Positions 11,600-28,505 of a stretch of DNA of 64,000 nucleotides are shown piece by piece; position 1 is the stretch's first letter; the number at the start of each line of letters is the position of its first letter. The notes beneath the pieces were generated by a model that was given only the letters and a program-made list of their open reading frames with translations, did not search any database and was not told where the DNA came from. Source of the DNA: Cacajao melanocephalus (lineage: Eukaryota > Chordata > Mammalia > Primates > Pitheciidae); NCBI GenBank assembly GCA_963573385.1, contig CAUYLG010047157.1:1-64000 (forward strand). Direction: 5' to 3'. The position numbers were made by a program, and so were the translations under genes.

Positions 11600-12187
11600 A
11601 CATGATGCCAGGCTATGGGGCAGTGAACCAAGGGAGAGTTTTCTGTTACCGAGAGCAGTCAGATTAGATCAGAATGTCTACTGGGCTGGAGCCTAGATTA
11701 GGTTATTGAGTGCCTGCGTTCTAGATTGTTAGGAGTGGGAGAGGTAGAGCAAGGAGTGCATTGGTTCCCAGCACTCATCTCTGAAACTGTGCGTTCCAGC
11801 CAGTATTGGTGAGATGCAGGGAAACTGGCATTCTTTTGGTTATTGCTGGGAGTGTTAATTGATGCAGTTTTTCTTTTGTAGCACAATTTGGCGATATACA
11901 TCAGAAGCCTTCAAATGTGCCTTTTTTTTTACTCAGGAACTTTGTACCTTGGGCTTTTGTTTAAAGGGAATAGTTGAACAAGTATGTAAAGAGGTTTATC
12001 TCAGCATTACCATAACAGAAAACCAAAAGCCACCTGAATGATGATAAAACATGGATCTAATCTAATATAGAAAATATAAAATATAATAGAGCAGTATGCA
12101 GTTATTAAAAATGATGAAAATGTGTAAAAATGTAGGTTACAAGATATGCATCTAGAATAATTTAATCTTTGACAAAGAAACATCTAT
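11600..12187. other. Upstream flank of DEFB132; weak L1 similarity
   Basis: No gene seen. From about 11960 the sequence resembles an old sense L1 ('gcagttattaaaaatgatga'). Confidence 0.4.
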
Positions 12188-12296
12188 GTACCAACATATG
12201 TATGTCTATATGTATGTATTATGTATGTATGTATCTCTATCTATATCTATCATCTCTATATCTATCTATCTATCTATCATCTATCATCTATTTGTC
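12188..12296 (+). repeat. Compound (TATG)n / (TATC)n microsatellite
   Basis: TATG-type units pass into TCTA/TATC units and then imperfect ATCT units. Short Tyr/Leu-rich open frames here are artefacts of the repeat. Confidence 0.95.
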
Positions 12297-13060
12297 TAAA
12301 ATATCTGAGTTTGGAAAGAACAATTATGTGTACTTTCATGATTGGAAAAAAGATAATTTATAGAAAAATTACTTATTGTTTGAATTTTAATGTGAATACT
12401 CTCATATCTAAATTTTTGCTTTCTTCCCTTAGAGTTTAAGGTTTCTGGAGGTTAGAGACTTTGCCATCTCCATATTCTTCTCAAGAAATATTTTGTGTCC
12501 CCCCTCACCCACATAGCATCCTTTGGAGTCTGTTTCCCATTGAGACTCTCCTTTTGTGTTCCAGCTCTAGTTTTCTAGACTCCTTTCTCTAATCTGGTGC
12601 CTGTGGTACAAGGGAATGTCTCAGGAGTCCTGGTTTGGGCCAACTCAGTAAAACAGCTCTAGCTTCTCATGTTTTCCTGCTCTAAAAAACCTTGCTTGAT
12701 TTCAGACACAAAACAAAACAAAAGATCCAGGACTTGGTAAGAATATGTCCCCAGGACTTTAGCAGTTGCTCAGATTTGTAAAAATATCTTAGAATCTGTA
12801 ATTTTTTCAATTAAGTGATGTGAATTATAATCCTAAAATATATACAATCCCCTTTGTGCCTTTGGTAAACCTATAACTACAGAAGCAAAGGCTTTTGTGT
12901 TTCTGTGCATAGTCTTCAATGAGTTAATTGTCTTTTTATCCTTCACTTGTTAAGCAACGACGACTTTTCTTTTTTCCGTGTTTCCATACAGCATGCACAG
13001 TCGACTGGATGTCATAAATTTGAGTCACCCCAATTTCCTCAACCCATTAAAAAATCTTTT
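12297..13060. other. No gene seen
   Basis: Ordinary intergenic sequence. I recognise no repeat family or coding pattern. Confidence 0.5.
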
Positions 13061-13875
13061 CATTTAAAAGTAATTTAAAACATACAAGCTGCAACATACA
13101 AATTGTACAACAGCCTTTTCCCAGGTGCCCTGAGATTTGCCTGCTGCTGACATTTTACCTTTCTTGCTTTAGCATTTGCCCCACCCCCCCATCTATAGAT
13201 ATATACGTATCTCTATTAGTCTCTCTATGTATCTTTATATACTTTTTTCTTTGAACCTATTGGGCATAAGTTATATGCTCATGGCTTTATATTATCATGG
13301 CCTTTTACTCCCAAATAATTCAGTGTGTATGTCCTCAGAATAGGGATATTCTCGTATATGACAATATAGTTACTAACTCCATAAATTTAAATCAACACCA
13401 CTTTTATCAAATCTATCATCTATATATATATATATCTGTATTCTAATTTTCCAGTTGACCTAATAATGCCTTTATAGTATTCATTTCCTCCTTTAGTTGA
13501 GATTCCAGGGTCATGTCAGATATTGTATTTATTTTTAAAATATATTTTTAAATTAAAATTTTATTTTTAATTGACATAATGATACATATTTATGTGATGC
13601 AGAGTGATATTTCAATACATGTACACGATGTGTAATGATCAAATCAGGGTACCTCAGACATTTGTCATTTCTTTGTGTGAAAACATTCAAAATCCTCCCT
13701 TCTAGCTATTTGAAAATATGCAATAAATGATTGCTAGCTACAGTCACCCTACAGAGCTATGGAACACTGGAACTTATTCCTCCTATGTAGCTGTGATTTT
13801 GTATTTGTTAACCAACCTCTCCGTATCCCCTTCTGCCTGCTACATTATTTTACTCTCTACTTCTGTAAGCTCAAC
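13061..13875 (-). mobile_element. Old L1 3'UTR fragments, antisense
   Basis: Two L1M-type 3'UTR patterns adjoin: about 13061-13520 ('cagtgtgtatgtcctcagaat') and 13530-13875 ('acatgtacacgatgtgtaat', 'attgctagctacagtcaccct'). Confidence 0.6.
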
Positions 13876-14168
13876 TTTTTTTTTTTTTTCAGATGGAGTC
13901 TCGCTCTGTCACCCTGGCTGGAGTGTGGTGGTGCAATCTCAGCTCACTGTAATCCCTGCCTCCTGGGTTCAAGCAATTCTTCTGTCCCAGCCTCTTGAGT
14001 AGCTGGGATTACAGGTGTGTACTACCATGCCCTTCTAATTTTTGTATTTTTAGTAGAGACAGGATTTCACCATGTTGGTCAGGCTGGTCTCAAACTCCTG
14101 ACCTTGTGATCCACCTGCCTTAGCCTCCTAAAGTGCAGGGATTACAGGCGTGAGCCACCGTGCCCAAC
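13876..14168 (-). mobile_element. AluS-like SINE, antisense
   Basis: A T tract at 13876-13889 and two complete antisense arms ending at 'gtgccc'. Confidence 0.94.
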
Positions 14169-14169
14169 C

Positions 14170-15191
<1,022 letters not shown>

Positions 15192-15480
15192 AAGGACTAA
15201 TATATTTTAAGGATAAATAACTAAATGCTTCACTGTTGTTTTGGAAATCATACAAATATTTTAAATTTTCAGTATAATGTAAATTACTTTTTTTAATAAA
15301 AATGCGGGTTTTCATAACTATTCATAATTGTATTGCCAGCACCACATTAAAAATTATAAAAAATTTGTCAATGTAATAAATGAAAATTATAAAAGTTTCA
15401 AAAAATATAGTGGCATTGATCAATAAAAACAAAGTTTGTTTCTTTGAAAAGATCAGTAGAATAGATGAATCTTAGCTAAG
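15192..15480. other. AT-rich sequence, no gene seen
   Basis: Low-complexity AT-rich intergenic sequence; nothing supported beyond that. Confidence 0.5.
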
Positions 15481-16145
15481 ACTGCTGAGCAACTTCGGGT
15501 CTGTCAGCTTTTTGAGTTTAACTTTTGAGTTTAATTAGCTTTTAATTTAAAAATGTAAAATTTCTGATTTTCTAATAAATGCCTTTACATCTTTCATTTA
15601 ATTTCTACTTTAACCATTTTCATGAAGGTTTTGTTTGTAAACTCTCATTTTGATTCATTTAAAAATTTTGTAGATTTTTTTTAACCCATAAATCATTTAG
15701 AAGGTTAAAAAATCCCCACCTCATATACACATACCTTTTTTTGGAAGTTCTAATGTTGTTATACTGTGGTTAGTTTATATGAGTGGATTGATTTCTTTTG
15801 GAATATTTGAAATATGTGTGTATTATGATGATAATTTTTAGCCATTTTTCAGCTGTGCTTTAAAATTGTATGAATCTACTTTAATTCGTTAGTTAATAGT
15901 TCTACATGTGTATTAAATCAAGATTTAAAAATGCCTCTTTAATCCTTTAAGTATGCTTGTGCATTTTTTGTTTACTTAGAGGATTCCTGAGGCCTATGAC
16001 CCATTAAATATTTCCATTTTAATTATAGATTTATCCATTTCTTCTTATCTTTTCAGCAGTTTTACATTTTATGTATTTTTGAAAATTTATTAAGTTTAGT
16101 TCTTCATTAATTCTAGGTTTTACTATTTGGAAAAACCTAATGTTA
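15481..16145 (-). mobile_element. Old L1 ORF2 fragment, antisense
   Basis: The texture and words such as 'taacccataaatcatttaga' match the antisense ORF2 region of L1M elements. Many stops. Confidence 0.55.
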
Positions 16146-16149
16146 TCTC

Positions 16150-16590
16150 AGTTTTTCTTTATTTTTTTTCTTTTACCAGAACTATGGAGATTGAGGCCAA
16201 AGAGATGGGTCACTGTTTTGAGCAAGCTGGGATCTGGACTTGGGACTAACCTGGCCAATAGAGTATATCAAAAGTGATTCCTGCTCTGAACCTTGGACCT
16301 CAAGAGGCCTTGCATACTGATGCTCTTTCTTGGAACTCTGCTCTGTTGCCAGGAAAACAAGCTCCAGCTAGCCTTTTGGAACAGAGACTATTCCAGTCAA
16401 GTCCACCCTAGACGTGCCAGCTCCCATTAATCCACACATGCATGAGAACAAAAGTGAAGAGAAGAACCTCTCAGCTGATCCCAGCCCCAATTTATGACTC
16501 ATAGAATTATGACATACATAAATGATTTTGCTTTAAGCTACTAAATTTTGGTATGGTTTGTTACATGGCACAAACTAACTGATGCACAGG
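16150..16590 (+). mobile_element. MLT1-type LTR (ERVL-MaLR)
   Basis: The 3' end shows the typical MLT1 words 'taagctactaaattttggta' and 'ggtttgttacatggcac'. The 5' part 'tttgagcaagctgggatctgg' also fits. Confidence 0.75.
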
Positions 16591-16831
16591 AATGCTTCAA
16601 CTTTTTGATATATTGTTTTATTACTCTAAATTTAATTTGTGTGTGTATGTGCATGGTTTGCTATTTTGATTTCATCTCAGTTCTTCATTGATTATTTCCA
16701 TTTGTAAAAAGATGCTTTTAATTTGGGTTTGAAAAATCATAAACACCAGTTAGGCTGCATTCTAGAGATTTTTCTTTATTTCCTTGCAGTGTTATCATTA
16801 TTTATATAAAGGGTATTTTCAGCTTATTACT

Positions 16832-17202
16832 TGATATGATTTGGCTGTGTCCCCACCCAAACCTCATTTGAATTGTAGTTCCCATACTCCCCACGTGTTT
16901 TGGGAGGGATCAGGTGGAGATAATTGAATCACGGGGTGGTTTCCCCATCCTGTTCTCAAGATAGTGTGTGAGTTCTCACAAGAGCTGATGGTTTTATAAG
17001 GGGCTTTTCCCCCTTTTGTGCTGCATTTTTCCTTGCTGCCACCATGTGAAGAAGGATGTGTTTGCTTCCCCTTCCACCATAATTGTAACTGTCCTGAGGC
17101 CTCACCAGTCCTGCAGAACTGTGAGTCAATGAAACCTCTTTCCTTTATAAATTACCTAGTCTCAGGTATGTCCTTATAGTAGTGTGTGAATGGATTGATA
17201 CA
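16832..17202 (+). mobile_element. THE1/MST solo LTR (ERVL-MaLR)
   Basis: It starts TGATATGATTTGGCTGTGTC and ends ...TTGATACA, 371 bases, the length and sequence expected for this family. It has 'ttttataagg' and the 'tgaaacctctttcctttata' stretch. No internal region is attached. Confidence 0.92.
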
Positions 17203-17459
17203 TACTATTGAACAACTTAAATGTGTGTAACAGTCAAACAATGACATAATGATCCCCCATGTACTCATCGTCCACATTCAACACTGATTAACTCATGGCT
17301 AACCTTTCTTATAGAACCCGATTTACTCTCCCCTTCTTGGATTTCCCCTTCTTTGAAGCAAATCCCTGATATTATAAGATATCTTTCATATTTATTTTAA
17401 TGGGCATCTCTAGGTGATATGACCCTTTTGAAAAATATGCCCTTAAGGAACTCTTTTGG
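17203..17459. mobile_element. Old L1 3'UTR-like fragment
   Basis: 'ctttgaagcaaatccctgat' and neighbouring words resemble an L1M 3'UTR. Orientation not settled. Confidence 0.4.
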
Positions 17460-18850
<1,391 letters not shown>

Positions 18851-18995
18851 TACAAAATATGAAATCAGCATTAATTTTCCCAAGTGTATATTTTTTCGAA
18901 CTTTTAGAATCAGCATTCAAATATGATCCATAAATTGTAATTGGGAGATGTGTCTTTTGAATTTCTTAATGTATTGTTTTGTTTTTTCTTTTCAA

Positions 18996-19079
18996 CTTGA
19001 ACTCCTGACCTCAGGTGATCCACCCACCTCAGCCTCCCAAAGTGCTAGGATTACAGGCGTGAGCCACTGCGCCCAGCCC
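18996..19079 (-). mobile_element. Alu end fragment, antisense
   Basis: Only the terminal 84 bases of an antisense Alu remain. Confidence 0.9.
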
Positions 19080-20025
<946 letters not shown>

Positions 20026-20396
20026 TAGTATTTCATGATCTACCTTGCCCCTTAGTATATCCTAGAGCTTGGAAATTAGAGTGAGAACCTTGATTACATA
20101 TGGGTTCGATTTATTTTTCTTTTTGGGTAAAATAGCTTTGAAGGTGATATTGTGTACTTCTATTAGGAGGCACAATGTCTAATTGTTCCTTTTGTGATTT
20201 TCTCAGCCATTAATGATCATTGCCTAGATCCATAAATTCACCTGAGATTACAAAATGGCAATTTGTTTCAATGCTATTATTCCTTCATTTATCAGCTGGA
20301 AATATTTCTAAAGGGTAAGATTCCTCATTAATAATTTGGTTCCTCTGAGGTGCAGTTTTTACAGAAAAGCCAGGATAAATTCTTCACTTTTCTTTC

Positions 20397-20406
<10 letters not shown>

Positions 20407-20427
<21 letters not shown>

Positions 20428-20710
20428 AATCAGAGTCTTACTTTGTCACCCAGGCTGGAGTGCAGTGGCATGATCTTGGCTCACTGAAAATTCCACCTCC
20501 TGGTTCAAGTAATTCTCTGTCTAGCCTCCTGAGTAGTAGTAGCTGGGACTACAGGCATTTGCCACCACGCCTGGCTGATTTTTGTATTTTTAGTAGAGAT
20601 GGGGTTTTGCTGTATTGGCCAGGCTGGTCTCAAACTCCTGACCTCAGGTGATCTACCCACCTTGGCATCCCAAAGTGCTGAGATTGCAGGTGTGAGCCAC
20701 CATGCCAGGC
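20407..20710 (-). mobile_element. Alu SINE, antisense, with adjoining (TC)n
   Basis: (TC)n at 20392-20408, then a T tract and two arms. 'aaattcttcacttttcttt' before and 'aaaattctttacctttcttt' after are a slightly diverged target-site duplication. Confidence 0.94.
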
Positions 20711-20769
20711 AAAATTCTTTACCTTTCTTTATCAGTTTTGAATATGTTTGACATGTTTCAATTAATTGT

Positions 20770-21710
<941 letters not shown>

Positions 21711-22340
21711 TTATTGAGGCTCATGTTTTCGCATCTTTGCCAAGAGAAAGCCTCTTCAAGTTGACGTCTTTGTTTTTTTGACATGACATCAGTAGTCTTT
21801 GACAAGTTGCTTTTTTCCAATATGGTAAAATATTTCAGGTACATTTGTATAGTTGTTTCAAACTCAGAAACAGCAATTTCTTCAATAAGACTTTGGGAAA
21901 TTATATTTAGAGATAATAGCCAGGGTGAGAGGGAAATCATTTCTACTTGGTTGGTCAGTATTTCCAGGGCTTTTCAGTGGGCAGAGGTAGAAAAAGATAT
22001 TTTGAAAAAAAAAAATAACATGAGATTATACTAAACATTCCAATTCAAATTTAGGATTACAGGATTTTGAAATAAACTTTTATTTCATATCACTATCAGT
22101 GACACCAACATTCATTTCCTTTATCCCACAACATATGTATTAAAGTCTCAATATGATTATTGAAAACATTTTGCAACTCTTCTGATTTTAGGCTATATTC
22201 CAATAAGGGGGTATTCTCAAAATACTCTTTGAAAGTCATTTCAAATAGTCCTTTTTTTGTGTGGTTATACAGCCCATTCATTACATAGGCTAATTTGATT
22301 TCTATTCCTTTTAGATTTTTGGGATTGCCATTTAAGTTTC
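21711..22340 (-). other. Unassigned segment with two coding-like minus-strand frames
   Basis: Frames at 22096-22281 (61 aa, ending ...WDKGNECWCH) and 21671-21940 (89 aa, its last part in L1) have fairly even amino-acid composition. An AATAAA word lies shortly after the first frame's stop on the same strand, near 22070. I recognise no protein family. It could be a decayed retrocopy or an old transposon; a real terminal exon is possible but not supported. Confidence 0.25.
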
Positions 22341-22563
22341 AATATTTTTGTATTAGGTAAAATATTTAGATGGCTCCAAAGTCAAACGTTCAAATTCAGA
22401 GAAGTCCAGCTTTTATACCTGTCCCCCTCCTCTGTTTCCTCCTCCTTCTAGACATGTCCATTCTAAAATTGTCTTTCTTTTTAAAAATAGGTATATTTAA
22501 TTCTTTTTTCCACCTCCCTTCCCCTCTATCATTTCTTTCTCAATATGGAAGATTCCAGGGTAC

Positions 22564-22620
22564 TCAAGGTCACTGAAGCCAGGAACAAGAGAGAAACAAA
22601 GCCAGAGGCAAGAACTTCAT
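22564..22620 (-). pseudogene. Fossil beta-defensin exon 1 (signal-peptide exon)
   Basis: On the minus strand an ATG at 22618-22620 opens a defensin-type signal peptide (MKFLPLALFLSCSWLQ) and runs into TGA at 22570-22572. A GT dinucleotide follows at 22562-22563, so the fossil exon would be 57 nt, against the 58-nt exon 1 of both live genes. One base seems to have been lost. Upstream, CCAATAAATGTTGGAGCTC (about 22704-22722) matches the CCAATAAAGTCTGGAGCTC stretch upstream of DEFB129 almost base for base. I found no six-cysteine exon 2 nearby on this strand. Confidence 0.7.
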
Positions 22621-22930
22621 GCTTGAAGGATGAGAACATGCCTTAGGAGAATGTAGCCAGGTAGACTGATGGGGACAGAGCTAGCTACCTGTGTCACTTG
22701 CCTGGAGCTCCAACATTTATTGGACTTAGATGAGATCAAAAGTTGGGCAGTGAGTCATGGATGAAGTAGAAATCTCTGCTATTAGGGTGAATAGATTTCG
22801 TCAGACTAAGTGGCTACTGCTTAAATTGACTGAGCACTCACAGAATACATAGAAAACTAGCACCAGTCTTTGGAAATGCATTTTCTAGCTACTACTGTCA
22901 TGGATGAGACAACATAGGGACAACTGTGTA
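22621..22930. other. Upstream flank of the fossil exon; nothing else seen
   Basis: Includes the DEFB129-like promoter words described with the fossil exon. Otherwise unremarkable. Confidence 0.5.
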
Positions 22931-23260
22931 CTGTTCCAGGGAGGGCAATTTGTCAATATATAGTCCATGTCTAAAACAAAATTAAAACTATGCTTGCCCT
23001 TTGACCCAGGAATAATGCACACAGAATAAAAGAATATGTTCATGAAGGTGCAAGAACTGTGTTGCCTTCTTAGCGTTACTCATAATGAGAACATGAAAGG
23101 CTAAATGTCTATCGATAGAGAATTTGCTAATTTATGGTACTTAACACATGAGAATTCCACTTACACAATGATGATAATTGAGGACTGTCCTTATGATATA
23201 AAGGATGTCAATGATATCTTAGGTAGAAAATAAAAATTATAGGAAAGTATGGGTAGTATA
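22931..23260 (+). mobile_element. Old LINE-like fragment (L1M or HAL1 type)
   Basis: Diverged words of the L1 ORF2 C-terminus ('tgccctttgacccaggaata', 'ctaaatgtctatcgatagag'). Confidence 0.5.
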
Positions 23261-23494
23261 AGCTAGTCTTTGTGATGTGTGTATACATGTATAACATACA
23301 TACATATCAATTGTGTATTCTCTGGAAGGATATAGACATAAATTTAATGGTCTTTCTCCTTGGGAAGGATTTTGTGATTCTTATTTTATCTTCCATGAAG
23401 TTTTTTGTTTTGTCTGAGTGTTACAGAGTGACTCTATGTAACTTCATAATCAGAAAAAGTCAATTAAGCTATTTCCATGTATGGAGAACATCTT

Positions 23495-23665
23495 TTTGAA
23501 AAGTTTTGAGATGAGTATATTCGTATATAAATATTTTGTTTCTTTCCTGATTAATACAAAAGATTAATTAGCTTGCCAAATCAGATTCAGGGAATCAGAG
23601 ATCTTTGCCAGCATTAAGCTTCAGTAATAATTTCAAGGATGCAGGTAATTATGAAGCACAGCCAA
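23495..23665 (+). repeat. Diverged direct repeat, copy A
   Basis: Matches 26130-26295 in order and strand, sharing 'ttttgagatgagtatattc', 'aatcagagatctttg/c' and 'cagcattaagctt' with scattered changes. Roughly four bases in five appear identical by eye. It may be a local duplication or two members of an unrecognised repeat family. Confidence 0.8.
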
Positions 23666-24565
23666 GAATGCAAACGTCTGGGATGTCCACACCACCTCCC
23701 AGGTCCTTTCTTGCCTTATGAGAATAAGCCGTGGGATCGGTTTAACATGAGAGATCTCTTTAGTGATGTATATGGATGCATGGGTTGCCCATCACCTACC
23801 CAAAGGGGCTCTTTCAGTTAGAAACATCTCCATTTTGTTCTCTGGTAATTGCTTAGCATTACAAATACGTGACATTTTTCAAGGAGCCATGCCCTGTAAA
23901 TTCCTAGACTATAAGTTTGTTTACCAGAAGCAATTGAGACTGAGCAGATGCATTCTGCTGGATAAAGACCCCTCTGCTAGTGAATATCATTGATGTATTT
24001 GCTAGGAGGTCTCTTATTAGCATATTATAAGGAGATCTGACAGAGTCAACTTTTTTTTTCTTTCCTTCCAGAATTATCTCCTGTTAAAGAGAGAGAATTG
24101 ATTTCAGGACTACTGTTAACTCTTTCCTTCCCATCTCTTAAAATGCAAGGTTCAGAGGTATTGCCTCTGAATTTCTGACTTATATGTGTGTGTTTCTTAC
24201 TGGAATTTTTTAGGACTTTCATTATTGTAGCTTTTGTTCTGTGCTCTAATTCCATTTCCTCCAAATTTCTTTTATAGTGTAGGAGCCAAAAATAAAGGCA
24301 ATAATCTAAGTGTGAGCTTTTCAGGCCACTTAAATTTGGTAATTTCAGGAGCTGTCCAAGTCCTTCAGGATTAGGTCATCCTTTAGGATAGGGATATTCA
24401 CCACTCTTCCTTATACTGGGTGATGCTCATATGTAATATCAAGACTTCTATAGCTTCTTCCAAACCATTTCTAAGGGTATGAAATGAGCTTACCCATGTA
24501 GATCCCTTATGATATAACTGGCATTAGGTACATGCACCAAAGCTGTTGCCAGTGGGAGTCAAGGA
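23666..24565. other. No gene seen
   Basis: Unique-looking intergenic sequence with short chance frames only. Confidence 0.5.
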
Positions 24566-24569
24566 AGAA

Positions 24570-24775
24570 TGGCACTTAAGCACAAGGGCTCTGATATGAT
24601 GAGACATGGGTTCCAGTCCTGGTTCAACTGCTTGTGAGCTTCAGCAACTTAAGTTAAACTTCAGTTGTATTATTTATATAATGTGTATAGGGTTGTTTTA
24701 AGGACTAAATGAGATAATATACTCAAGATTCTCAGTACTGTCTCTGGCTCTTAAAAATGCCCTGTAACTCTTAAA
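24570..24775 (+). mobile_element. MIR SINE, sense
   Basis: Typical MIR order: 'caagggctctg', 'gggttccagtcctggttc', 'ataatgtgtatagggttgtt', 'actaaatgagataata'. Confidence 0.85.
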
Positions 24776-25136
24776 TATTTGCATTATTAGTATTGCTTTT
24801 CTAGATATCTTCCTCCAGGTTGCTATTCTTTCTTTAATCCTCTTTGGCATTGTCATGGGGCACTGATTAACTTATTGGGTTGCCTTTGAATCAAAACTCT
24901 GTTTATTGATCTTGTTCACCAGGATCAATTTTCAGTTCTCAGTTTCCCTGAGAGCATCAGTAATTAAGCCGTGAAGATATGGAACCCACAGTTAAGAGGT
25001 TCTTTGTTATGGATGCATGGTATCTCTAGAGACAAGGTGAGGTCTGACTGCTACATGGGGCAAGATCATGTGCTAGTTTTTAGGACTGTGCGGAAACACT
25101 GAAATCCAGAAGAGACTATAGAGAGCTGAAAGCACA

Positions 25137-25499
<363 letters not shown>

Positions 25500-25504
25500 C
25501 TATA

Positions 25505-25868
25505 ACAACTAGTCCTGTAGTTCTTAAGCAGCTGTTTCACCATCTAGTAGAGACTTCAGTACTCTCTTATCATTCTGTTTGACATTTTTGCCATAATTTG
25601 AACCCACAGGAAGCTTGATAATCTTATCAGCACACAGAATATCACACAGGTCCACAATGTGATGATAAGATCTGGTGAAGAGAAAGTAGTTTTTTGCTAC
25701 AAGCCAGAAGATGCAGCTTGTAACAACAAAGGCTTCTATTTCAGCAAGGTTATGGTGGATCCACAGTCTGTGGTCCAAAGAGATAGATAATTTGCTTCTT
25801 CTTGCACAATTATTGTGCCCAAAGAGGGCACAGTTCTTCCGCTCTCTTTGAACTTTGGAGGCATATTG
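25505..25868 (-). other. Unassigned segment with a 128-aa minus-strand frame
   Basis: The longest minus-strand frame (25524-25910) continues into a MIR at its start side, so its first residues are not real. The other minus-strand frames also show protein-like stretches broken by stops, as a frameshifted retrocopy would. No parent gene recognised. Confidence 0.25.
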
Positions 25869-26020
25869 TATGATCTTAGGTAACTTAATCTCTTCAAGCC
25901 TCAGTTTCATTATCTGTCAAATTGAGATAATTAATTGTCCATTCATAATAGAGCTGTTTAAAGACTGGAGAAGGTGACCCATTTACATAATTTGGCACAG
26001 GGCTGGCTTATAGGAAGTGT
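25869..26020 (+). mobile_element. MIR SINE 3' part, sense
   Basis: 'ctcagtttcattatctgtcaa' type MIR core followed by 'ggcacagggctggc'. Confidence 0.75.
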
Positions 26021-26129
26021 CTTATAGCAATTTTTTCTGAATAGAAACTTCCTCTAAGTTGCTGAAGTTAAAAGTAAACAGCTGAGTCCTATTGACTCAG
26101 AAGCATAGTTGGTAAAACATTTTATCTTA

Positions 26130-26295
26130 AAAATGTTTTGAGATGAGTATATTCACACAGAAACATTTTCTTTCTTTCCCAGTTAACACAAATGATTGAT
26201 TGGTTTGCCAAATCAAATTCAGGAGAATCAGAGATCTTTCTCAGCATTAAGCTTTAGTAATAGTTTCAAGAATACAGGAAACTGTGAGACACAGG
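26130..26295 (+). repeat. Diverged direct repeat, copy B
   Basis: Second copy of the repeat at 23495-23665, same strand, about 2.6 kb away. Confidence 0.8.
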
Positions 26296-26499
26296 ATTGC
26301 TAGATGGGCCTTTCTCACCCTCTCCTGTCCAAATCTTCAAAGATCAAATGAAGCAGCCCAGAATCTCTGGCAACTGAGAAGACACACACTCTGCTGTTCC
26401 CCCACTCTCACCTCACTCCCTTACTCATGCAGGCTCTAATCCACCTCTAACAGCTCCACTCCACACCTGTCTACCTCACTCTGCCCACGCTTCCTCTTT

Positions 26500-26740
26500 T
26501 CCAAGTCCTCAGCACTCACTCCCCTTTCCCTACTCAGAGCTAGAGGTTCTTTTTACCTGCAGTGAGCATGACTATACATGTCTTGCTGTTATGTAGTCAT
26601 TTGCCTATTTATTTCTGTATCTTGGCTGTATATTTTTTTAAGCATGAAAATGATTAGAGTTCATTCGTTTCTTAGTCCTTAATGTTTGCCCAGAGACCAG
26701 GATAGATGCTAATAAATACTTGCTGAGCAATGGCAGAAAT
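26500..26740 (+). mobile_element. L2 3' end
   Basis: Ends with 'gatgctaataaatacttgct', the L2 3' pattern. 26296-26499 holds nothing recognised. Confidence 0.6.
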
Positions 26741-26903
26741 ATACTTTCTAAACACATCCAAGTCTGACTATAACTTTATACAAACTTCCATCTTGGATTT
26801 GAGTTAAAAATCCTATTGAACTTACTCAGCTTTGCCCAGGGCCTGTGAATGACAAATTTAGAATGAAGGCAGAGGCTGAGGGTGTTTTAAGACGCATCTG
26901 TTG

Positions 26904-27217
<314 letters not shown>

Positions 27218-27237
27218 CTACCGCATTCCTCCCCCGC

Positions 27238-27241
27238 CTCT

Positions 27242-27272
<31 letters not shown>

Positions 27273-27429
27273 GACAAGGTCTTAGTATGTTGCCCAGGCT
27301 AGAGAGCAATGGCTATTCACAGGTATGACTACAATGTACTACAGCCTAGAACTACTGGGCTCAAGCAATCCTCCTGTCCCAGCCTCCTGAGTAGCAGGGC
27401 ATACAGGCATGTGCCACCACACCTGGCTT
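27238..27429 (-). mobile_element. (TTTA)n and Alu single-arm fragment, antisense
   Basis: About eight TTTA units at 27241-27270 lead into one diverged Alu arm that ends 'caccacacctggc'. Confidence 0.85.
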
Positions 27430-27850
27430 TATCCAACCTCTTTTTACCCAGAGCTCAGAAAGAAGGAAGAAAAGGACAGTATCTCTTTTATGGCCTATGT
27501 TAGTCTAGAGCTGCTATCTCAGAACAGCAGATATCCATTTTCTCTCAGTTCTGAAGACTGGAAGTCCAAGATCAAGGTGCTGGCAGGTTCGGTTTCTCCT
27601 GAGACCTCCCTCCTTGGCTTGCAGGTGGCTGACTTCTTGCTGTGCCCTAACACGGCCTTTTCTTTGTGTATGCATATCCTTGGTGTCTCCTCTTCTCCTC
27701 TTAAGAAGGCCGATTATGTTGGATAGGATCCTACTCATACGACTTCATTTAACCTTAAGTACCTCTTTAAAGGCTTTACCTCCAAATACAGTGACATTGT
27801 GGGTTAAGGCTTTAGCATATGAATTTTGAGGGGAATACAGTTCAGCTTCT
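27430..27850 (+). mobile_element. Old LTR- or MER-type repeat, family not assigned
   Basis: The words 'gaagactggaagtccaagat', 'aacacggccttttctttgtg' and 'acctccaaatacagtgacatt' belong to a common old mammalian interspersed repeat, but I cannot name it with confidence. A 105-aa frame here is not a gene. Confidence 0.5.
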
Positions 27851-28505
27851 TGCCTCACTTAGTGGTAAAGGAAGTAGATAACCCATTGTCTTCTATGGGT
27901 ACAGGCCAGGCCAGGCGAGTATCCAGGTCTCTGAGAGATAAGGAGAGAGCAGGGAAGGCAGTAATGATGCTGTTTCTTGCTTGGATTTTTCTAATTCCCA
28001 GACAAGCAGTGCCAGCTGCTGTGTGCCTGCCCTGCCCTCTAGAGCCCAGCATATTCCTTACTGCATTCTGAGTCTCGTGTATAACAAAAGGCTTTTGCTT
28101 TGTTAAAATAAATATTTTAACATTACCAAGAAATATTTTAGCATTACCAAGCTCCCAACTTTTAATTTATGGTTTTATTTAGTGCTCTTCTCTTCACCAT
28201 CTTAGGTCATTTACAGGCCAACCTATTTTACATGTACTTATAATAGTATCTCATTTTATGATTTTTACAAGTAACAATTTGCGTTCATAAACATTTTCAA
28301 AGTAGTTCTGGACTGGAAATCGAGCCTTTAGAAGTGATGTGGACTGTAGAGCGGTGGTCTTCTAATCAATTAGGACTCCCCCTCTAACAGTTCGCTTCAT
28401 CACTGGCCCTTCCCCCTCCTATCTGCTGTCACACTTGCAGCAACATCATCAAGCACTTCACTGGTAGCAAAAGCAGAGAGAATTCACCTTTCACCTGCAT
28501 AGATA
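27851..28505. other. No gene seen
   Basis: Unique-looking sequence. A small duplication of 'taacattaccaagaaatatt' and 'tagcattaccaagctc' words occurs at 28118-28152. Confidence 0.5.
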
